Shown here: in pieces, positions 1 through 9,112 of the stretch | How positions within the stretch are numbered: the first letter of the stretch is position 1 | Layout: each line of letters begins with the position of its first letter | IMG/VR virus record: IMGVR_UViG_3300044695_004134 | Location: 1 to 64,000 of that record | DNA from: a virus | Direction: 5' to 3' (one strand) | Length of the DNA stretch: 64,000 bases | Notes under the pieces: model-generated | What the model saw: only the letters and a program-made list of their open reading frames with translations | Databases searched by the model: none | Told to the model about the DNA's origin: nothing | Position numbers and translations under genes: made by a program

Positions 1-9
1 AAGTTTCAT
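1..9 (-). CDS. 21: Start of next head gene, probably prohead protease gp21 (partial)
   Basis: Only three codons (M-K-L) are inside the window. The ATG overlaps the TGA of the preceding gene as ATGA, the same coupling used by many genes here. By T4 synteny the gene after the prohead core genes is the gp21 maturation protease, and from memory gp21 proteins of this group often start M-K-L or M-R-L. The identity is inference from position. Confidence 0.4.
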
Positions 10-416
10 TTTATTCCCATTGCCTTTCGTTTTCTTAACGATATTTTTCTTTTCCGTAAGATTTGATTCTTCTTACTTCTAAGTTTAATTTTAGCCCTAC
101 GTGCCCCCATCTTACGATGGCGGCGTTCTTGTGAAGACATTCTTACGACTTTGCCTCCACGTATTGTATAACCAGGCACAGATGAGAATTTTTTCCTTCT
201 CTGTACTTTGCCAGCACGTATACGTATACGTACTAACTTTGTTCTACCCATCTTCTGAACGTTAGCTTCAGTTAGACCTAACTTTTCAGATTCTTCTACA
301 ACTATTCGTTGTTTAATTATTTCTAATTTTTGTTCGAATAGTTCTTTAATTCTTTCGTCTATTAACTTTCTGGCTTCGGTTAGGTCACCAGAAAGAAAAC
401 ATTCAACAAGTGACAT
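6..416 (-). CDS. 68: Prohead core protein, gp68-like
   Basis: A 136-residue protein with an acidic, helical N-terminal half (about residues 1-50) and a very basic Arg/Lys-rich C-terminal half (about 60-136). This two-part layout matches the gp68-like prohead core (scaffold) proteins of marine T4-like phages; T4 gp68 is 141 residues. It probably helps form the scaffold inside the prohead that is cleaved at maturation, with the basic tail likely contacting other core proteins or DNA. It lies between gp20 and the presumed gp21, the expected position, and overlaps both neighbours by a few bases. Function rests on position and composition rather than on a catalytic motif. Confidence 0.7.
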   Translation of the reverse strand: MSLVECFLSGDLTEARKLIDERIKELFEQKLEIIKQRIVVEESEKLGLTEANVQKMGRTKLVRIRIRAGKVQRRKKFSSVPGYTIRGGKVVRMSSQERRHRKMGARRAKIKLRSKKNQILRKRKISLRKRKAMGIK

Positions 417-949
417 TATGGTCTCAAGCCAAAATTGCCGTAGTTGAATGCCGCAGGGTCATTGAATTGACCACGTTGATAATATGCATTGTCTTTACGT
501 AGTTCTAAAATAATAGTGTAGCTATCTCCATTACCCATACCACGTGTAGTAATACCGATGTTACCGTTTGAACCTGCCGCACCTGCTGTTGGATTTGGAA
601 TTGTAATCCAATTACCAGCACCATCATACTCACCATTCGAATTCAAATAGAATATAGTATTTGATGCTGTTGCAGACCAAAACAATTCCACATCTGTATT
701 AGAAGTGCCTGGAGTATCGTACCACATTCTGTTTACAGATAAACCGTAATATGGAAGTGTTGTGTTTGCAGAACCACCCTGTGTGTTAGCTACAAGAAAA
801 CCATTGGTAGCCAATGCGCCAGACAGTGAGTTAGCTGTAATTCTTGATGTGTTAGATTCTTGACCTGTGCCATCAAATCTAGCTGTCAATTTAATAACAA
901 CGTGTTGTGTATCATCTTTTAATACGTTAATTCCAAATACGTTTGCCAT
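416..949 (-). CDS. Probable virion structural protein, unknown function
   Basis: A 177-residue protein rich in Asn, Gly, Ser and Thr, consistent with a beta-rich structural protein. I do not recognise a named family. There is no signal peptide, membrane segment or catalytic motif. It sits inside the prohead-core block between the EF-hand-like protein and the gp68-like protein and overlaps the latter by one base, so it is co-expressed with head genes. A head decoration or small capsid-associated role is possible but not shown. Confidence 0.6.
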   Translation of the reverse strand: MANVFGINVLKDDTQHVVIKLTARFDGTGQESNTSRITANSLSGALATNGFLVANTQGGSANTTLPYYGLSVNRMWYDTPGTSNTDVELFWSATASNTIFYLNSNGEYDGAGNWITIPNPTAGAAGSNGNIGITTRGMGNGDSYTIILELRKDNAYYQRGQFNDPAAFNYGNFGLRP

Positions 950-951
950 TT

Positions 952-1659
952 TTATTCCTTAGAAAACTTTGCGATAGTTTGAAAATGTTTTGCCGAGGCT
1001 TCCAACATATCCAGCATCTTCGCTTTATTAGCCTCATTAATTTTTTTGTGTAACTCCATCATCTGTTTTGCCATTTGAGGAGTTATCTCCGATGTTGAAC
1101 CATCCATGTGTTCTACAACAATGGATTTCTTGTCTTCATTTACCTGTTTAATCTTATCAAAAACAGTTTCTTCATTAGCAGACCATTGCATATCTTCATA
1201 CGGAACAGTAACATACTTGTTAATTTTATCTACGTAATAAAGAGCAACACGTTGACCATTTGGAAATTGGCGTACAGATTTTCTACGCATAATTAAAACG
1301 GCAGGTGGATCCAGTTCACGTGTTTGAGAAGTTTTACCTTCCATAACCGGAGTTGAAGTTGCCACTAAAGCACGGTTGTTTTTTAACTTCGAAAGAACAG
1401 GATCGTGAGCATTTATTTCATGTCCGGCCGCATGTAATCTCTGAACATCATTAAGTTGTTCCATGATTGGAGCAAGATATTCTGGATGATGTGCGTGAAA
1501 CATAATATGTGCCGCATAGTCACCGAGGTCAACGGTACCACGTTTCTGAATATCTAAATGATGGTGTAATTCTGTCGGCGACAGCACACCATCTCCATTT
1601 TCATCTGGAGAACTTTCTTCTATAACTTCTCGCTGAAGAAAATCTTTTAGACTTTTCAT
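952..1659 (-). CDS. Head-region protein with an EF-hand-like calcium loop
   Basis: A 235-residue protein. Residues 19-30 form a full EF-hand-type loop (Asp at 1, Asn at 3, Asp-Gly at 5-6, Ser at 9, Glu at 12), followed by a His-rich stretch (residues 31-34, and several His near 50-60). The C-terminal third is helical and charged (Lys/Glu/Met), like scaffold proteins. It lies between the gp67-like and gp68-like core genes, so a role in prohead assembly is likely. Calcium binding is inferred from the motif only. A single EF-hand or dockerin-like loop is unusual in a T4-type head locus. Confidence 0.6.
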   Translation of the reverse strand: MKSLKDFLQREVIEESSPDENGDGVLSPTELHHHLDIQKRGTVDLGDYAAHIMFHAHHPEYLAPIMEQLNDVQRLHAAGHEINAHDPVLSKLKNNRALVATSTPVMEGKTSQTRELDPPAVLIMRRKSVRQFPNGQRVALYYVDKINKYVTVPYEDMQWSANEETVFDKIKQVNEDKKSIVVEHMDGSTSEITPQMAKQMMELHKKINEANKAKMLDMLEASAKHFQTIAKFSKE

Positions 1660-1835
1660 TATTCCGTTTCTGTTTCAGGTTGATATTGTGCAATTAAATT
1701 TTGTGCCAATTGTTGTTTACGTTGTTCAATCGCATCAAAGATTTTATCATTGATTTCATTATACAAAGCATCACGCATTTTTACTGCATCATCTTGAAAT
1801 GCATAATCAACTACCGTTTTAAGATTATCATTCAT
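1659..1835 (-). CDS. 67: Small prohead core protein, gp67-like
   Basis: A short, acidic, helical protein immediately downstream of the portal gene, the position of T4 gene 67. I chose the second ATG (1835), giving 58 residues, because the GGAG four codons upstream is correctly spaced as its ribosome binding site, while the ATG at 1847 has none. The N-terminal pattern of an aliphatic/Asp-rich segment followed by a Glu/Gln/Lys helix resembles the gp67/gp68-like core proteins of marine T4-like phages. A late promoter motif lies 23 bases upstream. Confidence 0.65.
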   Translation of the reverse strand: MNDNLKTVVDYAFQDDAVKMRDALYNEINDKIFDAIEQRKQQLAQNLIAQYQPETETE

Positions 1836-1858
1836 ATTCTTCTCCATTAATAATTAAA

Positions 1859-1866
1859 TATTTATA
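1859..1866 (-). promoter_or_regulatory. T4-type late promoter (TATAAATA)
   Basis: Exact TATAAATA on the minus strand, overlapping the end of the portal gene and 23 bases before the chosen start of the gp67-like gene. It would drive the prohead core cluster under the phage late sigma factor and the gp33 co-activator encoded at 59.9 kb. Confidence 0.7.
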
Positions 1867-3556
1867 ACACTCTTTGAAGCATACGCATCGTTGGAGTGTA
1901 ATCATTGTTTAGGCTTAAATCGCCTTTAGGTGTTTGTGCATTATCTTGTGGTGATGGATTTGGAGCAGGCACTGGTGCACCGCCTCCACCGCCAGCACCT
2001 GCGGCGCCAGCACCATCAGGATTCATCAACTCTTGTTGTCCTTGCTGTGCAATTTGCATTGGATCCATAATTAGACCGGCAGCTTTTTCTTTATCAATTT
2101 GTTTTTGCATCTCTTTAATGTCATCGTCAGATAGACGTAGAACATTACGTTGAATCCATTCCATAGAATAGTAGCGACCAACATATGGATCAACTGAACC
2201 GAGAAGTGATAGACGCTCACGTACCAATTCTGCTTCTTTTAATTCGGCAAAGTTATTGTCTTTTAAGAAATCGAAATAAATGTTTTCTTTAAAGTCATCA
2301 AACTCATCTGATGTGCAAATACCCTTTAGTACACACTGTACACGGAGTGCTTGTGAAAATATCTCTGAAAACTTTTGGCGTTGACGATCCACAAACTTAC
2401 CGAACTTAACTTCGTCACGTGATATTTCGCCAACACGACCTAATGAGAAGCCTGAACTTTCTGGATTCAAACGTGAAACTGGAACGTTGAGTGACTTGTA
2501 TAGTTTCTTTTCGAAATACTTAACGTCTTCTAATTCACCTAAGTTCTGTCCACCAGGTAAAGTGGTAATCTCTGTACCTTTACCGCCTTCACGGCGAGGG
2601 AGCCAGAAGTCTTCCATCATTGAAAGATGTTTACGGTCATCACGTACTTCACCTGTCTGTGCATCATACACCAACTTGTTTTTATACTTGACCATAATAT
2701 CACGGAGATACTGCTCTGCTTTCAACTTTGGTAGATTACCTACGTCAATGTAGAAGATTCTACGTTCAGGCGCACGTGAGATACGATAGATAACAGTTGC
2801 ATCTTCAATCATTCGCAACTGGTTTAATGGTTTAATGGCTTTATGTAAGTACGATAACACAACAGCACGGCGGGAGTCCATCAAACCGGAGTTGATATTA
2901 ATGATTGCATCTTTAGCGATACGAACACCAACTGGTCCGTAGCTTGAAGATGTTCCCGAAACTACCTTATCATTATAGATGTAGTATTCGTTGACAGTCT
3001 GCACAACATCAACTGATGTTCCCGTGTCTTTATCTTTTTTGATTTCACGTATCTTACGTATCTTACGTGGATCAATATATCTGAGTGCTTTAATACCGTC
3101 TTGTGGACTTTTATCATCGAGAATGATGTGATAAAAAAGTCTTCCGTCAATATAGAATCTACGGAAAGTATCGGTAGACATGTTTTGGTAATTTAACAAT
3201 CTAAGAACAACACCGAATTCTTCTTCGATTGCTTTTTTAATTTTCTCAGGTTGCTTCAAATCGTCCATGATAATACGAACAGATTTTCCGTCATCGTTCT
3301 GTACAATTGCTTCATTGACAATATCATCAACCGCAGATTCAATCTCTGGTTGCATTGCCATTTCACGATATCGGGAAATCAACTCGACTTCGTTTTTTGC
3401 TGTGCCATCTAAATCAACATATGTGCCGTAATAAGCGGCTGACGAAATGGTTAAAGCACCATCTTCATTAGAAGGTGGAGCAAAGGTTTTCTCCGACTGC
3501 TGTTCAAGGTCAGCCTTTTGTCTGGAGATTTGGAAACCGAAAAGATTTAGTGCCAT
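1862..3556 (-). CDS. 20: Portal vertex protein gp20
   Basis: A 564-residue portal protein (T4 gp20 is 524). It forms the dodecameric ring at the unique capsid vertex, initiates head assembly and is the DNA channel onto which the terminase docks. The N-terminal third carries the conserved T4-portal region (ELISRYREMA, about residues 60-70, followed by the acidic VDDIVNEA segment). The C-terminal 60 residues are low-complexity Gly/Ala/Pro. It lies directly after sheath and tube genes, exactly the T4 order 17-18-19-20. Confidence 0.95.
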   Translation of the reverse strand: MALNLFGFQISRQKADLEQQSEKTFAPPSNEDGALTISSAAYYGTYVDLDGTAKNEVELISRYREMAMQPEIESAVDDIVNEAIVQNDDGKSVRIIMDDLKQPEKIKKAIEEEFGVVLRLLNYQNMSTDTFRRFYIDGRLFYHIILDDKSPQDGIKALRYIDPRKIRKIREIKKDKDTGTSVDVVQTVNEYYIYNDKVVSGTSSSYGPVGVRIAKDAIININSGLMDSRRAVVLSYLHKAIKPLNQLRMIEDATVIYRISRAPERRIFYIDVGNLPKLKAEQYLRDIMVKYKNKLVYDAQTGEVRDDRKHLSMMEDFWLPRREGGKGTEITTLPGGQNLGELEDVKYFEKKLYKSLNVPVSRLNPESSGFSLGRVGEISRDEVKFGKFVDRQRQKFSEIFSQALRVQCVLKGICTSDEFDDFKENIYFDFLKDNNFAELKEAELVRERLSLLGSVDPYVGRYYSMEWIQRNVLRLSDDDIKEMQKQIDKEKAAGLIMDPMQIAQQGQQELMNPDGAGAAGAGGGGGAPVPAPNPSPQDNAQTPKGDLSLNNDYTPTMRMLQRVL

Positions 3557-3612
3557 ATTAGTTTATTTCCAATTCAAGTAAACATAAAGGGGGGAATTAA
3601 TCCCCCATATAA

Positions 3613-4155
3613 TTAGGAAGTAGAGTCGGATTCCCACCACTGATATGCTAGGGTTGCTGTAAATTCTTCGATAGCATCATTAGAGCCCCAATCCAAATCA
3701 ATTGGTGACAAATCGACTGGGAATATTCCAACAAATTTATATGTCTTCAAAATATTACCAGCTTTGTCGAATTGGTCAACCTTAGCGTCAACTGAATAGC
3801 CTGTTGGACTACCAGCAGTTGCATTACGCAAGTTACCACCATGAGAATTAATACCATTCATCCATGATTCGAATGCTCTACGCACTTTGAAGTTTTCATC
3901 ATTGATGATTGTGATTGTCCAGTCAGCAAAGTTTCTGTTTCCAGCAAACTTCAACTCACGACCAAAGTAATATAGTGGAACAGTACCAACAGTTGAACCT
4001 GGCAATTGTGCAGTCTTGCAAAGGAATGTTAGTGCTTGTCCAGAATTCACTGGGTCGATAGTGAAGGTTGGAAAAGTCATTGTGACTTGGAACAGGTTAG
4101 GGCGGGCACCATCTCCGATGAGATTTGCACGAAACTCTGTTACGTTAAAAGCCAT
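3613..4155 (-). CDS. 19: Tail tube protein gp19
   Basis: A 180-residue major tail tube subunit (T4 gp19 is 163). Hexamers stack to form the inner tube through which DNA passes. The segment TAQLPGSTVGTVPLYYFGRE (about residues 48-67) and the FESWMNGIN motif near residue 120 are typical of the T4 tube family. The same fold pattern is seen in the gp54-like protein at 52.8 kb. The start has a good AGGAG-type ribosome site and follows the sheath gene. Confidence 0.95.
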   Translation of the reverse strand: MAFNVTEFRANLIGDGARPNLFQVTMTFPTFTIDPVNSGQALTFLCKTAQLPGSTVGTVPLYYFGRELKFAGNRNFADWTITIINDENFKVRRAFESWMNGINSHGGNLRNATAGSPTGYSVDAKVDQFDKAGNILKTYKFVGIFPVDLSPIDLDWGSNDAIEEFTATLAYQWWESDSTS

Positions 4156-4181
4156 TATTGTCTCCTATTTCTTATTATTTA

Positions 4182-5939
4182 TTACACAGAGCCAACGATT
4201 TCATTGAAACTTACACCGGTGCGTACAGCAACAAAGTTCAACTGAATGTAGTTGATAGAACGTGCAGGCTTGATGTAAATGTCACCAATGAATTTGTTAG
4301 AATCTATGACTTCAGGTGTATTATTTGTGGTATCGCAAACAACACGGTAGTCATAAATGCCACGGCGACCTTTAACGTCACGTAGGAATGGCTCAACTAA
4401 AGCAATAAATTGGGCACGGGTAAACTCATCATTCAATTCGAATAGAGAATACTTAGATGCTGATGCAATTGCTTTTTCTAACACAATGAACAATCTACGA
4501 ACATTAATACGGCTGAATGCAGATGGTTGTGTTATCAAAGTCTTGTCGCCATACAACATTGTACCTTGACCAGGGAAAGAAACAACTGGGTTAACACCAA
4601 CTGAATAAATGGCATCACGTTGTGCTTGTGTTGGATTCCATGCCAATTTAACAACGTTTTTAATTGCACCACGACTTACGCCTGCTGGTGAGAACCAAGG
4701 ATCACGTGTTTGGTCTGTACGAACACATAGTCCAGCAATATCACCGTTCAATGGAATCCAACGGTACACATTATTATACTTGTCGAATTGGTATTTCCAA
4801 CCAGAATCCGCAACAGCATATGTTGAAGCACGTGCCAATGTTGTAATCCAAGTGGTAACAGAAGTTTCAGGAGTTGCGCCGCCAACAATACCAGATTGTG
4901 GTGGAGACAAGAACGTTATACAATCTTTACGTGCGGCAGCAATAGAATCGATTGTATATTGTTGCACCGTGGCAACGGCTGTAATAGGACTGCTGGTGTT
5001 TGAAGACACACCTGCGTCACCAGTAATTATTAATGAAATATCAACAACGTCTGGGTTTGTGAACTCACCGTAAGCGGTTGTGTAATCTGCTGTTGTCAAA
5101 GGTAAGTTTGTACCGGCTCCAAGTGAAACTGTTGAACCTACGTTATTTGCGGCCATAAAGCAACCACCAAATTGTGTATTGGCAGTTTGACCCCATGTAT
5201 CAGATGTGTTTGCTGAATCAACTGGACCTAATGCATAAATGTACTTTGATTGGTCACGTAGAACTTGTCTGTAATAAGAAGTTGAACCGTCATCACCTGT
5301 TGAATCCGATGCTTTTGATAGGTATGGGAACACTTCAAGAACGGTACCCTTAGCGCCTTGGCTAAACAAACCATCTTCATCAACAACAACTAAGTGGAAC
5401 TGGTCATTTGCACCACCAGAAGTGGCAACATATGATGAAGTATTTGGTGCCGCAGGGAAATATGATTTGTATGTCCAAGATGTGAACGTTGAACCTGTTG
5501 CATTTGCATTTGCGGTGTTAGAATCCCAAACAGAAACCTTTAATGAGTTTCCTAAAGCACCAGGATAACGAGCAACAAATGATTGTGTATTATAATCTGT
5601 AATATATGCTGTATCATATACATCAACATTGTTAATTGTCAAAAGATTGTTCGTATTTGAAGAAGCATTTCTAGAATTGCTGTTGGCCGCACGAACAACT
5701 TGTAGATTGTTTCCATAAGCTAAAAAGTTAGCCGCTGAAAAGAATGAAGTTGCAGTGTTGCCGTCTGGATGACCAAACTTGTTAACTAAATCTGTTTCGT
5801 GTGATACGAGTGTTCTTCGTCCTACTGGTCCCCATTGGAATGGTCCAGCGAATGCACCGGCTGTAGTAGATACCGCAGGAACAACTGTTGTTAAGTCGAC
5901 CTCGGATACACTTACGCCTGGAGAAATTTGAAACGCCAT
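4182..5939 (-). CDS. 18: Tail sheath protein gp18
   Basis: A 585-residue contractile sheath protein (T4 gp18 is 659). The N-terminus (SPGVSVSEVDLT) and the C-terminal region (RRLFIVLEKAI, followed by the DGDIYIKPA-like beta segment around residue 560) are diagnostic of phage sheaths. The C-terminal domain forms the inner layer on the tube, while the central, more variable domain is exposed. The gene has a clear AAGGAG ribosome site and lies between terminase and tube genes as in T4. Confidence 0.95.
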   Translation of the reverse strand: MAFQISPGVSVSEVDLTTVVPAVSTTAGAFAGPFQWGPVGRRTLVSHETDLVNKFGHPDGNTATSFFSAANFLAYGNNLQVVRAANSNSRNASSNTNNLLTINNVDVYDTAYITDYNTQSFVARYPGALGNSLKVSVWDSNTANANATGSTFTSWTYKSYFPAAPNTSSYVATSGGANDQFHLVVVDEDGLFSQGAKGTVLEVFPYLSKASDSTGDDGSTSYYRQVLRDQSKYIYALGPVDSANTSDTWGQTANTQFGGCFMAANNVGSTVSLGAGTNLPLTTADYTTAYGEFTNPDVVDISLIITGDAGVSSNTSSPITAVATVQQYTIDSIAAARKDCITFLSPPQSGIVGGATPETSVTTWITTLARASTYAVADSGWKYQFDKYNNVYRWIPLNGDIAGLCVRTDQTRDPWFSPAGVSRGAIKNVVKLAWNPTQAQRDAIYSVGVNPVVSFPGQGTMLYGDKTLITQPSAFSRINVRRLFIVLEKAIASASKYSLFELNDEFTRAQFIALVEPFLRDVKGRRGIYDYRVVCDTTNNTPEVIDSNKFIGDIYIKPARSINYIQLNFVAVRTGVSFNEIVGSV

Positions 5940-5988
5940 TTTACTCTCCTTGTTTTATAATGTTATTTGGCAGTAATAACCTATAATA

Positions 5989-5996
5989 TATTTATG
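5989..5996 (-). promoter_or_regulatory. Possible late promoter variant (CATAAATA)
   Basis: CATAAATA on the minus strand about 50 bases before the gp18 start, in the only gap between terminase and sheath genes. It differs by one base from the consensus. Confidence 0.35.
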
Positions 5997-6013
5997 AATT
6001 GATGGTTTTATAG

Positions 6014-7684
6014 TTAACCCATAAAGAAGCTAGAAGAAATTTTATCCTCATCTTCTCTTGTCATCCAAACATCACCACCTTCTATGATGTAATTTTTATC
6101 AGTACCATCATCAAAAATACCAAAAGATGGCATTTCTTCGTCTGATTGATTTAACATTTCCAACTGCATCTGCTTTCTCAAATCATGGTTGACAATCTCT
6201 TTGAAGTATTGTTGTGTTGTCATCCATGCAAACATGACCAGAGTCATTACAATATCATCATTCGCACCTTCTTCTGCCTTAAAACTATTGAGTGATGACA
6301 CAAAAGTTGTTAGCTGAGAGATGGTATCAAAATCGTTAATAATTAATTTGTCATTTTCTATCAAAGTCTTAAGGTTGGAACAACCAATTCTCTTGACTTG
6401 TGGTGACATTTTCAACCCAAGCTGAATGCCACGACCAAAACCTGTACCCATTGCTTGTGCTTTTTTGTTACCAGTTTCAATCTTTACTACGTTTTCATAT
6501 TCAAGGTCCTGATGTAAAGTATCAGCAATCTGTGGTGTGTTATTTATCTCTATTAAAACGTATGCATCGTTGAATAGTTTAGCTGTATTGTAAATGACGG
6601 TTGGGAATAGAACAGGAGAAATCGATGAAGAATTGTACTTTGCTACTTGACGGTATGGTATTGAAGACACATCAAATACTGTGAAACTGGATGCATCCAA
6701 GTTTCTGCCTTCCGCTGGATCGACCGTCATTGCATAGATGTGGTCAGCAGAACGTTCTTCATCACCTTTAATTGGATACTCATAAATGTCAAGCATCTCA
6801 TGTTTGGCAATTGGTTCTTTATATACCAACTGTGCAAGTTTGGAACCAGAGATAAGTGTGTTTGTGGAACCCAAGAACTCACATTCAAACTCTTGTCTGA
6901 ATTGTTCTTCTGATGTGTTCTTGATTGTTTCTTCTTTCCACTTTTCATCACGACCTGGAACCATAGACCAGTGAATCTCGAAAGTTTTGTAGCCGTTCTT
7001 TTTACCAATAGCATCCATCCAGAGTTTGTAGAATAGATTCATGCCGTTAGGAGTAGATACAATAATAATCTTTGTAGTCTTACCAGATGAGATAACAGGG
7101 TAAACAGAGTTGAAGAACTCATTGGCAATGTTGGCTGGAACGAACGCAAATTCGTCCAAGAATACTACGTTGAAAGAACCTCCACGAACAGCAGAACTGG
7201 ATGTGGATGCCGCAATAATCTTTGAGCCGTTTTCTAGTTCAACGTTACCTTTGTTCCATGTCACAACACCTTGTTGTAGCCATATGGGAAGATTTTCATA
7301 TGCTAACTGATACTTGGCAAGAATGTCACGTGCCAATGAACCTTTGTTGGCAAGAACGGCAATGTTTTGTGAATCTGAAAAGAGTGTGAGCCAAAGAAGA
7401 TATGCAACTGAGGTGGTAGTTTTACCAACCTGACGAGGACATTTTGTAATTGAAAATCGGTTCTCATGGTATGTTTGAATCATTTCCTTTTGGAAATCCC
7501 ACATACGAAACGGCATCAGACCTTCATCAACGTTAACGATCTTAATGTATTTCATTGCAAAATACACCGGATCTTTAGAACACTTTATGTATTCGTCAAC
7601 TTCTTCTTGTGTGTAAGGGTGTTCTACACCAACTTTCTTAAGAAGTGGATTGTCACGATAAGACGTTTTACTGTTAAGAATCAT
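6014..7684 (-). CDS. 17: Terminase large subunit gp17
   Basis: A 556-residue DNA-packaging motor (T4 gp17 is 610). The N-terminal ATPase has a Walker A motif CPRQVGKTT at residues 82-90 and a Walker B VVFLDEF at 173-179. The C-terminal RNase H-like nuclease begins at the metal-binding Asp in TVDPAEG (about residue 322). It docks on gp20, pumps DNA and cuts concatemers. It overlaps the gp16 gene by 11 bases, as expected for paired terminase subunits. All catalytic motifs seen are intact. Confidence 0.97.
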   Translation of the reverse strand: MILNSKTSYRDNPLLKKVGVEHPYTQEEVDEYIKCSKDPVYFAMKYIKIVNVDEGLMPFRMWDFQKEMIQTYHENRFSITKCPRQVGKTTTSVAYLLWLTLFSDSQNIAVLANKGSLARDILAKYQLAYENLPIWLQQGVVTWNKGNVELENGSKIIAASTSSSAVRGGSFNVVFLDEFAFVPANIANEFFNSVYPVISSGKTTKIIIVSTPNGMNLFYKLWMDAIGKKNGYKTFEIHWSMVPGRDEKWKEETIKNTSEEQFRQEFECEFLGSTNTLISGSKLAQLVYKEPIAKHEMLDIYEYPIKGDEERSADHIYAMTVDPAEGRNLDASSFTVFDVSSIPYRQVAKYNSSSISPVLFPTVIYNTAKLFNDAYVLIEINNTPQIADTLHQDLEYENVVKIETGNKKAQAMGTGFGRGIQLGLKMSPQVKRIGCSNLKTLIENDKLIINDFDTISQLTTFVSSLNSFKAEEGANDDIVMTLVMFAWMTTQQYFKEIVNHDLRKQMQLEMLNQSDEEMPSFGIFDDGTDKNYIIEGGDVWMTREDEDKISSSFFMG

Positions 7685-8096
7685 TTCGGTTTTTTAACAA
7701 CTTTGATAACTCTGAAGTTGATCCTACAAAAATAGCCTTGTCAACATTTACACCAGAATCACTTTTCTTGATGTTCTTTAGTTCCCTAATGGTCTTCTGC
7801 ATCGCCATTAATTTTTCATTTGCTTCTGCTGTATTCTTAATGAGAGTAGCAACAACTTCAAATGCACGTGGGTGTTCTGTCTCTGATGCAATAGCAAGGA
7901 GATGGTCAATTGCTTGATTACCTTTTACAACCAACTCTTTAAGTGTTTGTCTCGATTCTTGATAATCATCATCGAGGTCACCATCAAGGTTTTTGGTAAC
8001 TTGTGATTCTATTTTTGCGGGTAAGTGTTCGGTTTTTTCGATGGTCTTTGGTACCACATCAAATATTTCACTCATACTGTTTTCAAATTTGGACAT
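7674..8096 (-). CDS. 16: Terminase small subunit gp16
   Basis: A 140-residue protein (T4 gp16 is 164). The central helical segment (about residues 45-110), including the RAFEVVATLIKNTAEAN stretch, matches the coiled-coil oligomerisation core of T4-type small terminases. It recognises viral DNA and stimulates the gp17 ATPase. It overlaps the gp17 start and follows gp15, exactly the T4 order. Confidence 0.9.
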   Translation of the reverse strand: MSKFENSMSEIFDVVPKTIEKTEHLPAKIESQVTKNLDGDLDDDYQESRQTLKELVVKGNQAIDHLLAIASETEHPRAFEVVATLIKNTAEANEKLMAMQKTIRELKNIKKSDSGVNVDKAIFVGSTSELSKLLKNRNDS

Positions 8097-8113
8097 TTTT
8101 TGGTGTATTGTAC

Positions 8114-9112
8114 TTAAACAATATTGGGGAATTCTGTTATTTGTGTGGTATATGTATAGTTGTTAGGCATTACAACATTAAGTGGATTAGGTTCTATCTC
8201 CACTCTAACCGTATTAATTGGTGTGGCCACAAAAGATGATGGTACCCAAGTTGTGTTTGTTGTATAACCTTTGACACCGGTGCCAGTTACAAAGTGTCCG
8301 TTCAAATCTGTTAATTCTAGTTTACGTGTGGTGCTATACCAAGAACGTACTTTTGCTGTTGCAGTTGCAGTTTCATAAGAGTAACCTTGGTATACAATTT
8401 CATCAAGTTGATAATTACCAAACCCACCAGCAGACATTGTGGCCGTTACTGTATTGTATTTTAATTTGTTATCATCAAGTATGTTTGTGATTGCTGTTCT
8501 GACTATTTTAGGTTCTCTAATTGCACCGTACAGGTAACCTTTTACAGTGAACGTTAGCGTCCAGATAACATTTCGAACTTTCGAATTATAATCACCCTCA
8601 TAATCAACTTCATTCGTAACACCTTTTAGTATAATAGGTAACTGTTTAATGATACCCATTTCAGGAACTAAATTAACACTTACAGTGTAATCGGGTGTAA
8701 AGTATGGAAGAATCTTTTCCATAAGTTGCGCGCCATCTTCGATGTTTCGGACATATGCAAAGAGTGAGAATTCAAAATCAAATGGAACTGGATTATAAAC
8801 CGCCAGTGTAGATCCAGATTGACCAGAGTGTGCTGTTGTCTTCATGTTGGTGTTTAACTTACGAGAAGGATCATAAGTCATATTTGTCATTTCAAACGAC
8901 ATAATAGGTAACGTGATCTGTACTTTTTTGTCCAACTCTGGATCGCCGTCTAAACGTGAAACGTATTTCTCTTTTCCACCATACACAATTGGAACAAGAA
9001 AATTCTCCTGCTCTACTCCGTTATCATCATACCTTGATAATTTAATTTCATTGAAAAGATTACCAAAAGCGATAACAACTTTTCTAATTGTTCTATGATA
9101 TGCGTAACTCAT
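8114..9112 (-). CDS. 15: Tail sheath stabiliser / tail completion protein gp15
   Basis: A 332-residue protein (T4 gp15 is 272). The N-terminus (HRTIRKVVIAFGNLFNEI) and the following PIVYGGKEKYVSRL segment are typical of the gp15 family, which forms the terminator ring at the head-proximal end of the tail and joins it to the neck. The gene overlaps gp14 by a few bases. The C-terminal 70 residues extend beyond the T4 length. Confidence 0.92.
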   Translation of the reverse strand: MSYAYHRTIRKVVIAFGNLFNEIKLSRYDDNGVEQENFLVPIVYGGKEKYVSRLDGDPELDKKVQITLPIMSFEMTNMTYDPSRKLNTNMKTTAHSGQSGSTLAVYNPVPFDFEFSLFAYVRNIEDGAQLMEKILPYFTPDYTVSVNLVPEMGIIKQLPIILKGVTNEVDYEGDYNSKVRNVIWTLTFTVKGYLYGAIREPKIVRTAITNILDDNKLKYNTVTATMSAGGFGNYQLDEIVYQGYSYETATATAKVRSWYSTTRKLELTDLNGHFVTGTGVKGYTTNTTWVPSSFVATPINTVRVEIEPNPLNVVMPNNYTYTTQITEFPNIV

